Shown: positions 1 through 5,925 of the stretch, piece after piece
Numbering within the stretch: the first letter of the stretch is position 1
Layout of the letters: every line of letters begins with the position of its first letter
Assembly (NCBI GenBank): GCA_030604585.1
Contig: JAUVVP010000038.1
Location: 1-9,692 of the forward strand
DNA: 9,692 bases
Source: Planctomycetota bacterium
Lineage (GTDB): Bacteria; Planctomycetota; Brocadiia; SM23-32
Direction: 5' to 3'
Notes under the pieces: generated by a model
The model's input: the letters and a program-made list of their open reading frames with translations, nothing else
The model's database searches: none
What the model was told of the DNA's origin: nothing
Made by a program: the position numbers and the translations under genes

Positions 1-414
1 AATCCCTTTACCAAGCCCGGCTTCGTGCCCAGCTACCAGCGCATGCGGTGGGGCCTGACCACCGCGCTCATCGCCGGCGCCTACTTCTCCTACGAGATCA
101 ACACGCAGGGCCACGGCAGCCTGGGCCTGATGTGGTTCGACGAGTACGACAACGCCGGCAAGGGCCGCCACTACCTGGGCCTGCCCACGTCGCCGGCCCG
201 CGTGCTGATGGACTTCGGCGAGGAGGGCCGCGTCTACCGGCGGGACTACGAACGCGGCGTGGTCCTCTGCAACCCGTCCGAGCGGGAAGTGACAGTCGAG
301 CTGGGCGCCACCTTCCGGCACATCAAGGGCACGCAGGTCTCCGAGGTCAACAGCGGCCGGGAAGCCACCTCCGTCACTATCGGCCCGATGGACGGCCGCA
401 TCTTGCTGCGCTGA
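1..414 (+). CDS. GHL15-like putative glycoside hydrolase, C-terminal part (5' truncated)
   Basis: The reading frame is open from base 1 and ends at TGA 412-414, so only the last 137 residues of a longer protein are here. They resemble the end of the putative glycoside hydrolase family called GHL15. The visible pattern is a segment reading RWGLTTALIAGAYFSYE, then WFDEYD, then a YLGLP turn, then VYRRDYERGVVLCNP, and a closing run of short beta strands ending in DGRILLR. In that family the first part closes a TIM-barrel-like domain (GLxxALxxxGYF, xWxDEYD) and the last part is a small beta domain. The substrate cannot be told from this fragment. It lies 38 bases before the GH2 gene and probably shares its transcript. 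The family assignment rests on remembered motif shape, not on a search. Confidence 0.7.
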   Translation, partial: NPFTKPGFVPSYQRMRWGLTTALIAGAYFSYEINTQGHGSLGLMWFDEYDNAGKGRHYLGLPTSPARVLMDFGEEGRVYRRDYERGVVLCNPSEREVTVELGATFRHIKGTQVSEVNSGREATSVTIGPMDGRILLR

Positions 415-440
415 CGGGCGGAGGCGCTACGCGTTGGGAC

Positions 441-448
441 AGGGAGGG
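441..448 (+). promoter_or_regulatory. ribosome binding site for the upstream start of the GH2 gene
   Basis: AGGGAGGG ends five bases or fewer before ATG 453-455. This spacing is good for initiation at 453, which would give the GH2 protein a basic N-terminal region ahead of its hydrophobic signal segment. Confidence 0.5.
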
Positions 449-452
449 TGAA

Positions 453-2651
453 ATGTGCAGGGAAAGGACTTCACCTGAGTTGGGAAGTCGCAGTCGGAAG
501 ATTCGGACCAAGGGAGGACGGGCCATGTTCGGCGCGGTCGCATTGCTGGGCCTTGTTGGACTTCTGTTGGTACAGTCTGCTGCCTACGCGGCGGAAGGGC
601 CGTTGGGAGAGCCACGCGCCCGGGTATGCCTGAACGGCGACTGGCAGCGGCAGGCCGGCGGCGGCGTAGAGGCCGTGCCCGAAGACGGATGGGAGACGGT
701 GCGCGTGCCCGAGTACGCGCCGGCCGCGGCAAAGGGATCGGCGTGGTTCCGGCTGGACTTCACCATTCCCGAGGGCTTCGGCGGCGAAGGCAGGCGCATC
801 CTGCTGCGCTTCGTGCGCGTGCGCCACTACGCGCGGGTGTTCCTGAACGGGCAGCAGTGCGGCGAGAACTACGGCGCGCGGGCGCCCTTCGAGGTGGACG
901 TGACGGACGCCGCCCGCGTTGGTGAGACGAATCGCCTGGAAGTCTGGGTCCACCACTGCGGCGGGGCGTACGCGATGGCCGGCAAGGTGATCGAGGACCT
1001 CGAGACGGTCAAGCGTCTCTCCACCTTCGAGGGGTACCGGGAGCAGGCCACCATCGCGGAGGATGTGTTCCTGCTGGCGCGGCCTGAGCTTCACGTGTCG
1101 GACGTGCTCGTGATGTCGTCGGTTCGCGACAAGCGGCTGAGCGTGCGCCTGACGCTGACCAATCAGTCGGGGGAGCGGCGCAGCGTCGTTCTTGCGAACA
1201 GGGTGTTCCTGGAGGACGAAGAGGCGCTGGCGATGCCCGGGCAGGAGGTGGCGTTGAATCCGGATGAATCGCGAACCGTCACGGTCTCCGCGCCCTGGGC
1301 AGACCCCAAGCTGTGGGGGTATCCCCCCTACGGGGAGCCGGTCCTCTATCACCTGGAGACACGCCTGGTCGCAGGCGAGGGCGCGCCGGTGGACCGCCTG
1401 GTGACCCGCTTCGGCTTCCGCGAGGTCTGGACCGAGGGCGACCGGATGGTCCTGAATGGTCAAGATCTTCGCGTGCTCGGCTACTGGGTGCCGGAGGGCT
1501 CGGGCCGCTCGCAGTGGACGCTGCGGATGGCAGCCATTCAGTCGGCCGGCTGCAACGCAATCCATAACCACGCGGAGCAGCGCGAGCCCGCCTTCTACGA
1601 CGTCGCCGACGAGCTGGGCCTGCTCGTATGGGACGCCAACTACTGCGGCGGACCGCTCGGCACAACCTCTAACATGACCGAAGCCCCCTTTCCGGACGTG
1701 CTGGCCGAGCTGGACCGGCAGTATCCCCTCTGGGCCAGAACCGTGGCGAACCACCCCAGCGTCGTGATCCTGATGATGGAATGCCTGTTCAACGAGGAGG
1801 CCGCCGTCCGGCTTGGGGAGACCTACCTCGCAGCCGACCCGACGCGGCTCATCCACCGGGGAGGCGGCATGGTGCGGCCCATGCACCTGGCGGCCTATGC
1901 GTCCAACTTCGAGATGGACAGCGAAGACCCCCTGTCCAGCATCAGGTCTACATACGAGGACTGGGCCAGGGACCTTGTGGACTTCGAGGGGCGCAAGGTG
2001 CCCCTTATCAACAAGGAGATCTGGTACAAGCACGACTGGCGGAACCCGCCCAGCCCCGAGGCCGTAGCCAGGGCCACCGGTGAGGCCATTGACTACCTGA
2101 GCGAGCAGGGCCTGCCCGGCTTCATCCTCTACAGCCAGGAGGCCTATGACGAGCAGCAGCCGGCAGAGGAGCCGATCTCCTGGCCCAGCCGCTCCGGCGA
2201 AGGGCAGCACCACGAAGACGTCGTGATGGGGGGGCATCCGTGGGACGTCCGGGGCTTCGTGAACTTCCACGAGCCGGGCAGGCCGGCCTTCCGGCCTCTG
2301 CCCACGGCGCAGGCGATGCGCCGGGCGAGCGTTCGCTACTTGAGGCACGAAGTCCCGGTGGCAAGGACGCGCCGCCCCGAAGTCATCGTGCGCGTGGCGC
2401 GCCGCGGCAGGCCGGTCGTTGGCACCTACGTCTACGCCGTCCCGGTCGCTGGGACGGTTGCCGCCCCTGTCGGCATGCGCACCGACCGCAACGGCACGGC
2501 CTGGTTCTGCCTGCGGGACCCGGGCAGGTACCGCCTCACGTGCCGGGACGGCGAGGGCTGGAAGTCCGTTGAACTCGACGCCCCTCTCCAGCCGCTGGAC
2601 CCGGGCAGGGGAGGGATGGGTCCGATCCTGCGGGCGAATCTGGCGCTCTGA
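453..2651 (+). CDS. secreted glycoside hydrolase family 2 protein
   Basis: A predicted exported GH2-type retaining glycosidase of 732 residues from ATG 453 (708 from ATG 525). Residues 25-46 form a hydrophobic signal segment ending in AYA, with a likely cut near residue 46. The N-terminal jelly-roll sugar-binding domain spans about 53-175 (LNGDW, WFRLDF, ARVFLNG), an Ig-like domain about 190-325, and a TIM barrel about 330-630. The barrel shows the GH2-like GCNAIHNHAEQREPAFYDVADE segment. NHPSVV is followed by NE at 447-448 (probable acid/base E448), and PLINKEIW carries the probable nucleophile E522. Residues from about 640 form an extra beta-rich domain. The usual WSLGNE context reads LMMECLFNEE, so the subfamily is divergent and activity could be beta-galactosidase, glucuronidase or mannosidase. 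Start 453 gives an R/K-rich n-region; start 525 also has a good ribosome site and gives more typical codon use. Glycosidase context on both sides supports a polysaccharide role. Confidence 0.85.
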   Translation: MCRERTSPELGSRSRKIRTKGGRAMFGAVALLGLVGLLLVQSAAYAAEGPLGEPRARVCLNGDWQRQAGGGVEAVPEDGWETVRVPEYAPAAAKGSAWFRLDFTIPEGFGGEGRRILLRFVRVRHYARVFLNGQQCGENYGARAPFEVDVTDAARVGETNRLEVWVHHCGGAYAMAGKVIEDLETVKRLSTFEGYREQATIAEDVFLLARPELHVSDVLVMSSVRDKRLSVRLTLTNQSGERRSVVLANRVFLEDEEALAMPGQEVALNPDESRTVTVSAPWADPKLWGYPPYGEPVLYHLETRLVAGEGAPVDRLVTRFGFREVWTEGDRMVLNGQDLRVLGYWVPEGSGRSQWTLRMAAIQSAGCNAIHNHAEQREPAFYDVADELGLLVWDANYCGGPLGTTSNMTEAPFPDVLAELDRQYPLWARTVANHPSVVILMMECLFNEEAAVRLGETYLAADPTRLIHRGGGMVRPMHLAAYASNFEMDSEDPLSSIRSTYEDWARDLVDFEGRKVPLINKEIWYKHDWRNPPSPEAVARATGEAIDYLSEQGLPGFILYSQEAYDEQQPAEEPISWPSRSGEGQHHEDVVMGGHPWDVRGFVNFHEPGRPAFRPLPTAQAMRRASVRYLRHEVPVARTRRPEVIVRVARRGRPVVGTYVYAVPVAGTVAAPVGMRTDRNGTAWFCLRDPGRYRLTCRDGEGWKSVELDAPLQPLDPGRGGMGPILRANLAL
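511..517 (+). promoter_or_regulatory. alternative ribosome binding site for the GH2 gene
   Basis: AGGGAGG lies seven bases before ATG 525-527 in the same frame as ATG 453. Initiation here would give a signal peptide with no positive charge before its hydrophobic core, which is why I prefer 453. Codon use between the two starts is less GC-biased than the rest of the gene, which argues the other way. Confidence 0.4.
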
Positions 2652-2687
2652 GGCGCACGTCTTCGTGTATGTGGTGGGGAGTTCGGC

Positions 2688-3719
2688 GTGAGAACTGCAA
2701 TGGGAGCGATGATAATGATGGCCTTTCTCTCGGCCGTGCCTGGCCACGGCGGTGCCGCTTCGCCGGAAGGCGAACTCGTGGGGGTCACGCTCTCGCGAGG
2801 CCCGCTGAGGATTCGGGTCGTTGACAACACGGAGCGGCACGTCCCCATCAATGACACCGTCCAGCCCGGATACAACGGCCTGGCCTCGCTCATTCACAGC
2901 GAACAGGGGCGAAACGTCTTCGACCCGGCCGGCCTCAATTACGAGTGCAGCAGCACGTCCCCCGAGGCGGGCGCCCGCAAGGACCTCTGGAATGCCCCGA
3001 GGGTCGCCCCGTTGACCGTCGAGCGGGTCGGCCCTCACGCGGTCAAACTGACGCAGAAGGGGGCTGAGGCGGCGGGCCTGAATGCAGAGATCGTTTACAG
3101 CCTGGGCGACTCATGCGTGGACCAGACGATAACGACGTGGCCCGACCACGACATTGACTCGTCCTCCACCTTCTGGGCCTCGTACATGAACCTCGTGCAG
3201 AACACGTCCCTGTTCCTGCGCGGCGTTCTGGAAGGAGAGGCCGAGCCCCGGTGGCTCGAGATGACCAGCGCCGGACACCGCGGCGGCGAGAAGGACGTCT
3301 TCTTCCGCCCGTTCGAGCCGCAGGGAAAGGCCTGGCACGAGTTCCTCACGGACAACCCCGTCCGCCGCCAGGCCATAGTGCAGACGCCCGAATCAGTGGC
3401 CGCCACCGAGAGCGCCGGTTTCCGGGCCGGCCGCCTGGAATCGTTCGACAACTTCTTCTTCGGGTTCGTGGACGACTACGTGCTGGTGTGGGTCTTCAGG
3501 CAGCCGGAGGACGGCGGCTTCAGGACCTGGATATCGTCGAGCGGAATGGGCGCCGTCCGGAGGCCGGCGTGGGATTTCGGCATCCACTCGGGACCCCAGA
3601 AGGCGGGCGAGCGGCGCACCTACCACGTCAGGCTCGTCCATAAGCGGTTCGTGGACATCGCTGATGTCCTCGAGGAGATAGAGCGTTTCCAGGACAGTGG
3701 CGACCGGCGAGGCGGGTAA
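2688..3719 (+). CDS. secreted protein of unknown function
   Basis: Predicted exported protein of 343 residues. The GTG start at 2688 is chosen because GGGGAG (2676-2681) lies six bases upstream; ATG 2700 in the same frame is the alternative. Residues 1-25 are a short signal peptide with a methionine-rich core (MGAMIMMAFLSAVPGHGGAA). The mature part has many predicted beta strands and aromatic residues, with segments PGYNGLASLIHSE, FDPAGLNYE, TFWASYMN and FDNFFFGF. I recall similar hypothetical proteins (GYNGxASLxH, GLNFE, FWASYI) from Planctomycetota-like genomes, but no function or domain name that I can defend. A galactose-mutarotase-like beta sandwich is possible. It lies 36 bases after the GH2 gene, so a role in sugar or polymer handling outside the membrane is a reasonable inference from position only. 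No lipobox cysteine is present. Confidence 0.8.
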   Translation: MRTAMGAMIMMAFLSAVPGHGGAASPEGELVGVTLSRGPLRIRVVDNTERHVPINDTVQPGYNGLASLIHSEQGRNVFDPAGLNYECSSTSPEAGARKDLWNAPRVAPLTVERVGPHAVKLTQKGAEAAGLNAEIVYSLGDSCVDQTITTWPDHDIDSSSTFWASYMNLVQNTSLFLRGVLEGEAEPRWLEMTSAGHRGGEKDVFFRPFEPQGKAWHEFLTDNPVRRQAIVQTPESVAATESAGFRAGRLESFDNFFFGFVDDYVLVWVFRQPEDGGFRTWISSSGMGAVRRPAWDFGIHSGPQKAGERRTYHVRLVHKRFVDIADVLEEIERFQDSGDRRGG

Positions 3720-3739
3720 CTGAGGAGGAGGGCACAGCG

Positions 3740-4273
3740 GTGGCTGAGAACACGGTGATGATCAACCGGGCGCCGGTCCTGACGCTCTGGGGGGCGGTCG
3801 TAGCGGAGCGGATGGGCTACGAGACCGGCGCAGCGCTGACCATGGGCAAGGTGCTGGCCGGGCTGAACGCCCAGTCAAAGGGGCGGATGCTGGGCATCTA
3901 CGGGCCGCCGAAAGGCCGCGGTGGCATCACGCCGAAGAAGGTTGGTCTGGGCGAGGACTTCTGGGTCGACCTGTGCGGCCGTGGGCTGCCCATGCAGAAC
4001 ACCGAGGAAGGCGCCCGCGCCTGCGTTAAGGACCAGCCGGTTGACCCCGCGAAGGTGCGCAAGTACCTCCAGGGCAAGTTCGGCGACGACCTGGAGGCCG
4101 TGCGGCAGGCGATGGCGGAATTGGCGGGATCCTTCGAGCCCGAGGAACTGGAAGAGCTTGCCTACGGGCTTTACGAGCAGTTCCGTCCGAAGATCGCCCG
4201 CGGAAGGCGAGGCTGGGGGCAGAAAGGCGTGCTCGACCTCGATTTCATCCGCTCCCTGGCTCAGGACGCCTGA
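3740..4273 (+). CDS. conserved protein of unknown function, 177 residues
   Basis: The GTG start at 3740 follows a strong ribosome site, GAGGAGGAGG at 3722-3731, eight bases away. The protein has no signal peptide or membrane segment and is therefore probably cytosolic. I recognise a widespread uncharacterised bacterial family with an N-terminal INRAPVLTLWGAVVAERMG helix and an AGLNAQSKGR segment (about residues 41-50), followed by charged helices (PVDPAKVRKYLQGKFGDD, SFEPEELEELAYGLYEQFRP) and a tail reading GRRGWGQKGVLDLDFI. No catalytic signature is visible. The Lys/Arg/Gly-rich middle (KGRGGITPKK) might bind nucleic acid, but this is a guess. It is 20 bases after the secreted-protein gene and likely shares its transcript, although its function need not be linked. 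No clear terminator follows. Confidence 0.8.
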   Translation: MAENTVMINRAPVLTLWGAVVAERMGYETGAALTMGKVLAGLNAQSKGRMLGIYGPPKGRGGITPKKVGLGEDFWVDLCGRGLPMQNTEEGARACVKDQPVDPAKVRKYLQGKFGDDLEAVRQAMAELAGSFEPEELEELAYGLYEQFRPKIARGRRGWGQKGVLDLDFIRSLAQDA

Positions 4274-4356
4274 TGCCTCCCGTGGCGTGAGTTCCTCCTG
4301 CCCAATGGCTTGCCAACGCGGACGCTGGGGGTTCTTCGCGCACACTGCGGGTCCGT

Positions 4357-4378
4357 GGCCAAGCGCTTGCGGTTGGCC
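4357..4378. promoter_or_regulatory. imperfect palindrome, candidate operator
   Basis: GGCCAA (4357-4362) is mirrored by TTGGCC (4373-4378), and an inner CGC (4364-4366) by GCG (4369-4371). Nine of eleven positions pair; the exceptions are one G/G and the central T/T. The site covers the -35 box at 4367-4372, which is the expected place for a repressor of the repair-like operon. GC-rich DNA gives such palindromes by chance fairly often, so this is a candidate only. Confidence 0.35.
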
Positions 4379-4395
4379 TGCGGGCGGGATACAAT
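4367..4395 (+). promoter_or_regulatory. sigma-70-type promoter of the mrfB-mrfA-like operon
   Basis: TTGCGG (4367-4372) and TACAAT (4390-4395) are separated by exactly 17 bases. The -10 box matches TATAAT at five of six positions; the -35 box matches only the leading TTG. Transcription would begin near 4402, giving a leader of about 80 bases before the GTG start of the exonuclease gene. This is the only noncoding stretch of some length in the window, and it separates the carbohydrate genes from the repair-like genes. Confidence 0.55.
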
Positions 4396-4484
4396 GGGCG
4401 ACGAAAGGCCCGTCAGATGTATGCTTTGCGGTACGGCACCGGGTAGCTATGGGCGTTGGGGAAGCGCAACGGGAGTGAGGCGGC

Positions 4485-5417
4485 GTGAGCAGTTCCAGGG
4501 ATTTCCAGAAGAGGCTCGAGGCGTTGAACCGCGAGCCACTGCCGCAGCGGAAGAAGTCCGACGGCGAGATGGAGGATATCCGCCGGCGTATCCGCAAGCT
4601 GCGCGAGGAAAACCGGCCGCCGCAGCCCATCCATTACAGCCGGGACCTGCCGCGTCGGGAACCCAGGGAGGAAGGTCCGAGCGTTCCTGCCGGTCCCCCG
4701 GTCCTCCTGGAGGATGCAGCGGCGGGCGTCGAAGTGGACGCCCCGCGCGGCGGCAAGGCCTACCTCGTCACGGAACGCCTGGACGGGCGCGGGCAGGACT
4801 GGGCTGCCCTGTGCAAGACCTTCCACGATGAGCTGCTTACCCAGGGGTCAGGCATGCAGCGCCGGCTCTCCGCTTTGCTGGACATGGACCGCCTGCGGTT
4901 GGAAGACGTGCTCTTCATGGACCTGGAGACCACCGGCCTGGCCGGAACGCCGCTGTTCCTGATCGGCACGATGGTCTGGGAGGACGGGAGCCTGACCGTG
5001 CGGCAGTATCTGGCGCGGGACTACTCGGAGGAGCGGGCGGTCATATCCATTTTCCTCGACGGCGTGGCCGCCAGGAAGCTGCTGGTGTCGTTCAACGGCA
5101 AGAGCTTCGATCTGCCCTACGTTCGCGTGCGGGCGGCGGCCAACAGAATCCCGTTCGCAGTCAGCGCAGCGCATTTCGACCTGCTCCACGAGTGCCGTCG
5201 CGTCTGGCGGCGCGTGCTGCCCGATTGCAGGCTTCAGACGCTCGAGAGCCGCATCTGCGGCCGCGTGCGGCACAGCGACATCGCCGGCAGCGAGATTCCC
5301 GAGGCATATCATGCCTTCGTGCGGACGGGCAACGCGGTCCAGATGGTCCAGATCCTGGAGCACAACAGGCTCGACCTGGCGACGCTGGCGGAGCTGATGG
5401 TGAAGCTGCCGGCGTAA
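4485..5417 (+). CDS. mrfB: MrfB/YprB-like DEDD-family exonuclease (RNase H-like fold)
   Basis: Predicted 310-residue 3'-5' exonuclease of the DnaQ-like/YprB group. In B. subtilis MrfB acts with helicase MrfA in excision of mitomycin C adducts. Residues 1-110 are charged and probably flexible (EDIRRRIRKLREE). The nuclease core shows metal-binding D146 and E148 in FMDLETTGLAG, D209 in SFNGKSFDLPYV, and H293 with D297 in HNRLD. The last motif has three residues between His and Asp, like the Tyr-x3-Asp spacing of DEDDy enzymes but with His. B. subtilis MrfB is longer, as I recall, with a C-terminal repeat region; this protein ends right after the nuclease core. GTG 4485 is chosen because an in-frame TGA at 4476-4478 excludes earlier starts and GGGAGTGAGG precedes it. 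The helicase partner genes follow, separated only by the repeat-flanked gene, which strongly supports the assignment. Confidence 0.82.
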   Translation: MSSSRDFQKRLEALNREPLPQRKKSDGEMEDIRRRIRKLREENRPPQPIHYSRDLPRREPREEGPSVPAGPPVLLEDAAAGVEVDAPRGGKAYLVTERLDGRGQDWAALCKTFHDELLTQGSGMQRRLSALLDMDRLRLEDVLFMDLETTGLAGTPLFLIGTMVWEDGSLTVRQYLARDYSEERAVISIFLDGVAARKLLVSFNGKSFDLPYVRVRAAANRIPFAVSAAHFDLLHECRRVWRRVLPDCRLQTLESRICGRVRHSDIAGSEIPEAYHAFVRTGNAVQMVQILEHNRLDLATLAELMVKLPA

Positions 5418-5427
5418 CGGAGCTGAA

Positions 5428-5455
5428 GTTCAAAGTTCAAAGTTCAAGGTTCAAC
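5428..5455 (+). repeat. left heptad array, (GTTCAAA)4, inverted relative to the right array
   Basis: Four tandem 7-base units: GTTCAAA, GTTCAAA, GTTCAAG, GTTCAAC. The array starts eleven bases after the stop codon of the exonuclease gene. It is AT-rich in an otherwise GC-rich segment. Its reverse complement recurs at 5891-5925, so the two arrays form inverted ends around the four-helix-bundle gene. Confidence 0.9.
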
Positions 5456-5477
5456 GTGGGCGATTCTTGGATTGGAG

Positions 5478-5873
5478 ATGGGCGTGGTCCGGCGATTTGA
5501 GGACCTGGAGGCTTGGCTGAAGGCCAGGGAGCTGACGCGGGAGGTCTATAGGGCCTCGAGCGGGGGTCGGTTTTCAAAGGATTTCGCGTTGCGCGATCAG
5601 GTACGCAGGGCCGGCGTGTCCATCATGTCGAATATTGCCGAAGGATTTGAACGGGGCGGCAACAAGGAGTTCTTGCAGTTCCTCTCCGTGGCGAAAGCCT
5701 CGGCTGGTGAAGTCAGATCTCAGCTCTACGTGGCTGTTGACCAGGGCTACATAGCAGAAGACGAATTCACCCGATTGTGCGGCTTGGCCAAAGAGACAAG
5801 CCGCATCGTCAGTGGACTTATGGCTTACCTGCGAAAGTCAAAGAAGATGGGCAGTAAGTATCGCCAACAGTGA
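5478..5873 (+). CDS. four-helix-bundle protein, S23/IVP family
   Basis: Protein of 131 residues matching the family first known from an insertion in 23S rRNA genes and related in fold to Avd of diversity-generating retroelements. The family marks are clear: FEDLEAW at 7-13, RDQVRRAGVSIMSNIAEGF at 39-57, then GNKEFLQFLSVAKASAGEVRSQL, and helical C-terminal segments ending in a Lys/Arg tail. The length is usual for the family. Molecular function is unknown; nucleic-acid binding through basic surfaces is known for Avd and is only inferred here. Possible starts are TTG 5472, ATG 5478 and GTG 5484. GGAG at 5474-5477 has the right spacing only for GTG 5484, so that start is a real alternative. The gene lies between inverted heptad arrays and uses more A/T-ending codons than its neighbours, both signs of transfer. 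No reverse transcriptase or template repeat is visible, so a retroelement link is unsupported. Confidence 0.88.
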   Translation: MGVVRRFEDLEAWLKARELTREVYRASSGGRFSKDFALRDQVRRAGVSIMSNIAEGFERGGNKEFLQFLSVAKASAGEVRSQLYVAVDQGYIAEDEFTRLCGLAKETSRIVSGLMAYLRKSKKMGSKYRQQ

Positions 5874-5890
5874 CCCCCAACGCTGGTGCC

Positions 5891-5925
5891 TTTGAACTTT
5901 GAACTTTGAGCTTTGAACCTTGAAG
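5891..5925 (+). repeat. right heptad array, (TTTGAAC)5, containing the helicase start codon
   Basis: Five 7-base units: TTTGAAC, TTTGAAC, TTTGAGC, TTTGAAC and the degenerate CTTGAAG. This is the reverse complement of the array at 5428-5455. The last unit contains TTG 5920-5922, the probable start codon of the downstream helicase, so the repeat also serves as its translation leader. No Shine-Dalgarno sequence is visible within it. Confidence 0.9.

Larger units (their letters stand above)
5428..5925 (+). mobile_element. putative small mobile cassette carrying a four-helix-bundle gene
   Basis: About 500 bases consisting of inverted arrays of a 7-base repeat at both ends and a single S23-type gene between. 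Codon use inside is visibly less GC-biased than in the genes on either side. It separates mrfB-like and mrfA-like genes that are neighbours in other bacteria. TGAAGTT occurs at both outer edges (5424-5430 and 5921-5927), which could be a target duplication. No transposase is encoded, so movement would need help in trans or could be ancient. I recall similar repeat-flanked four-helix-bundle genes in uncultivated bacteria, but not a published name for the element. Confidence 0.4.

Noticed and set aside
48..452. In-frame extension of the GH2 reading frame back to position 48
   Set aside because: It overlaps the GHL15-like gene in another frame, is Arg/Pro-rich without motifs and is followed by two much better starts with ribosome sites.
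471..3038. An 855-codon open frame on the - strand opposite the GH2 gene and the start of the next gene
   Set aside because: Its composition is Arg/Ala/Gly/Pro/His-rich with no domain motif. Codon bias with G/C at third positions of the real gene removes stops on the opposite strand. The + strand protein has clear GH2 motifs and ribosome sites.
4274..4484. tRNA, riboswitch or terminator in the noncoding stretch
   Set aside because: I find no cloverleaf, no hairpin followed by T residues and no recognisable riboswitch core; only the promoter and palindrome are supportable.
4449..4484. Earlier start for the exonuclease gene at ATG 4449
   Set aside because: It is in the same frame but reaches TGA at 4476-4478 before the GTG at 4485.
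5428..5925. Heptad arrays as a CRISPR array or as LexA boxes
   Set aside because: The units are 7 bases with no spacers. GTTC spacing within the array is 3 or 10 bases, not the 7 of the alphaproteobacterial LexA box, and GAAC-N4-GTTC is absent.
5428..5925. Diversity-generating retroelement because of the Avd-like fold
   Set aside because: No reverse transcriptase, template repeat or variable repeat is visible in the window; fold kinship alone is not enough.
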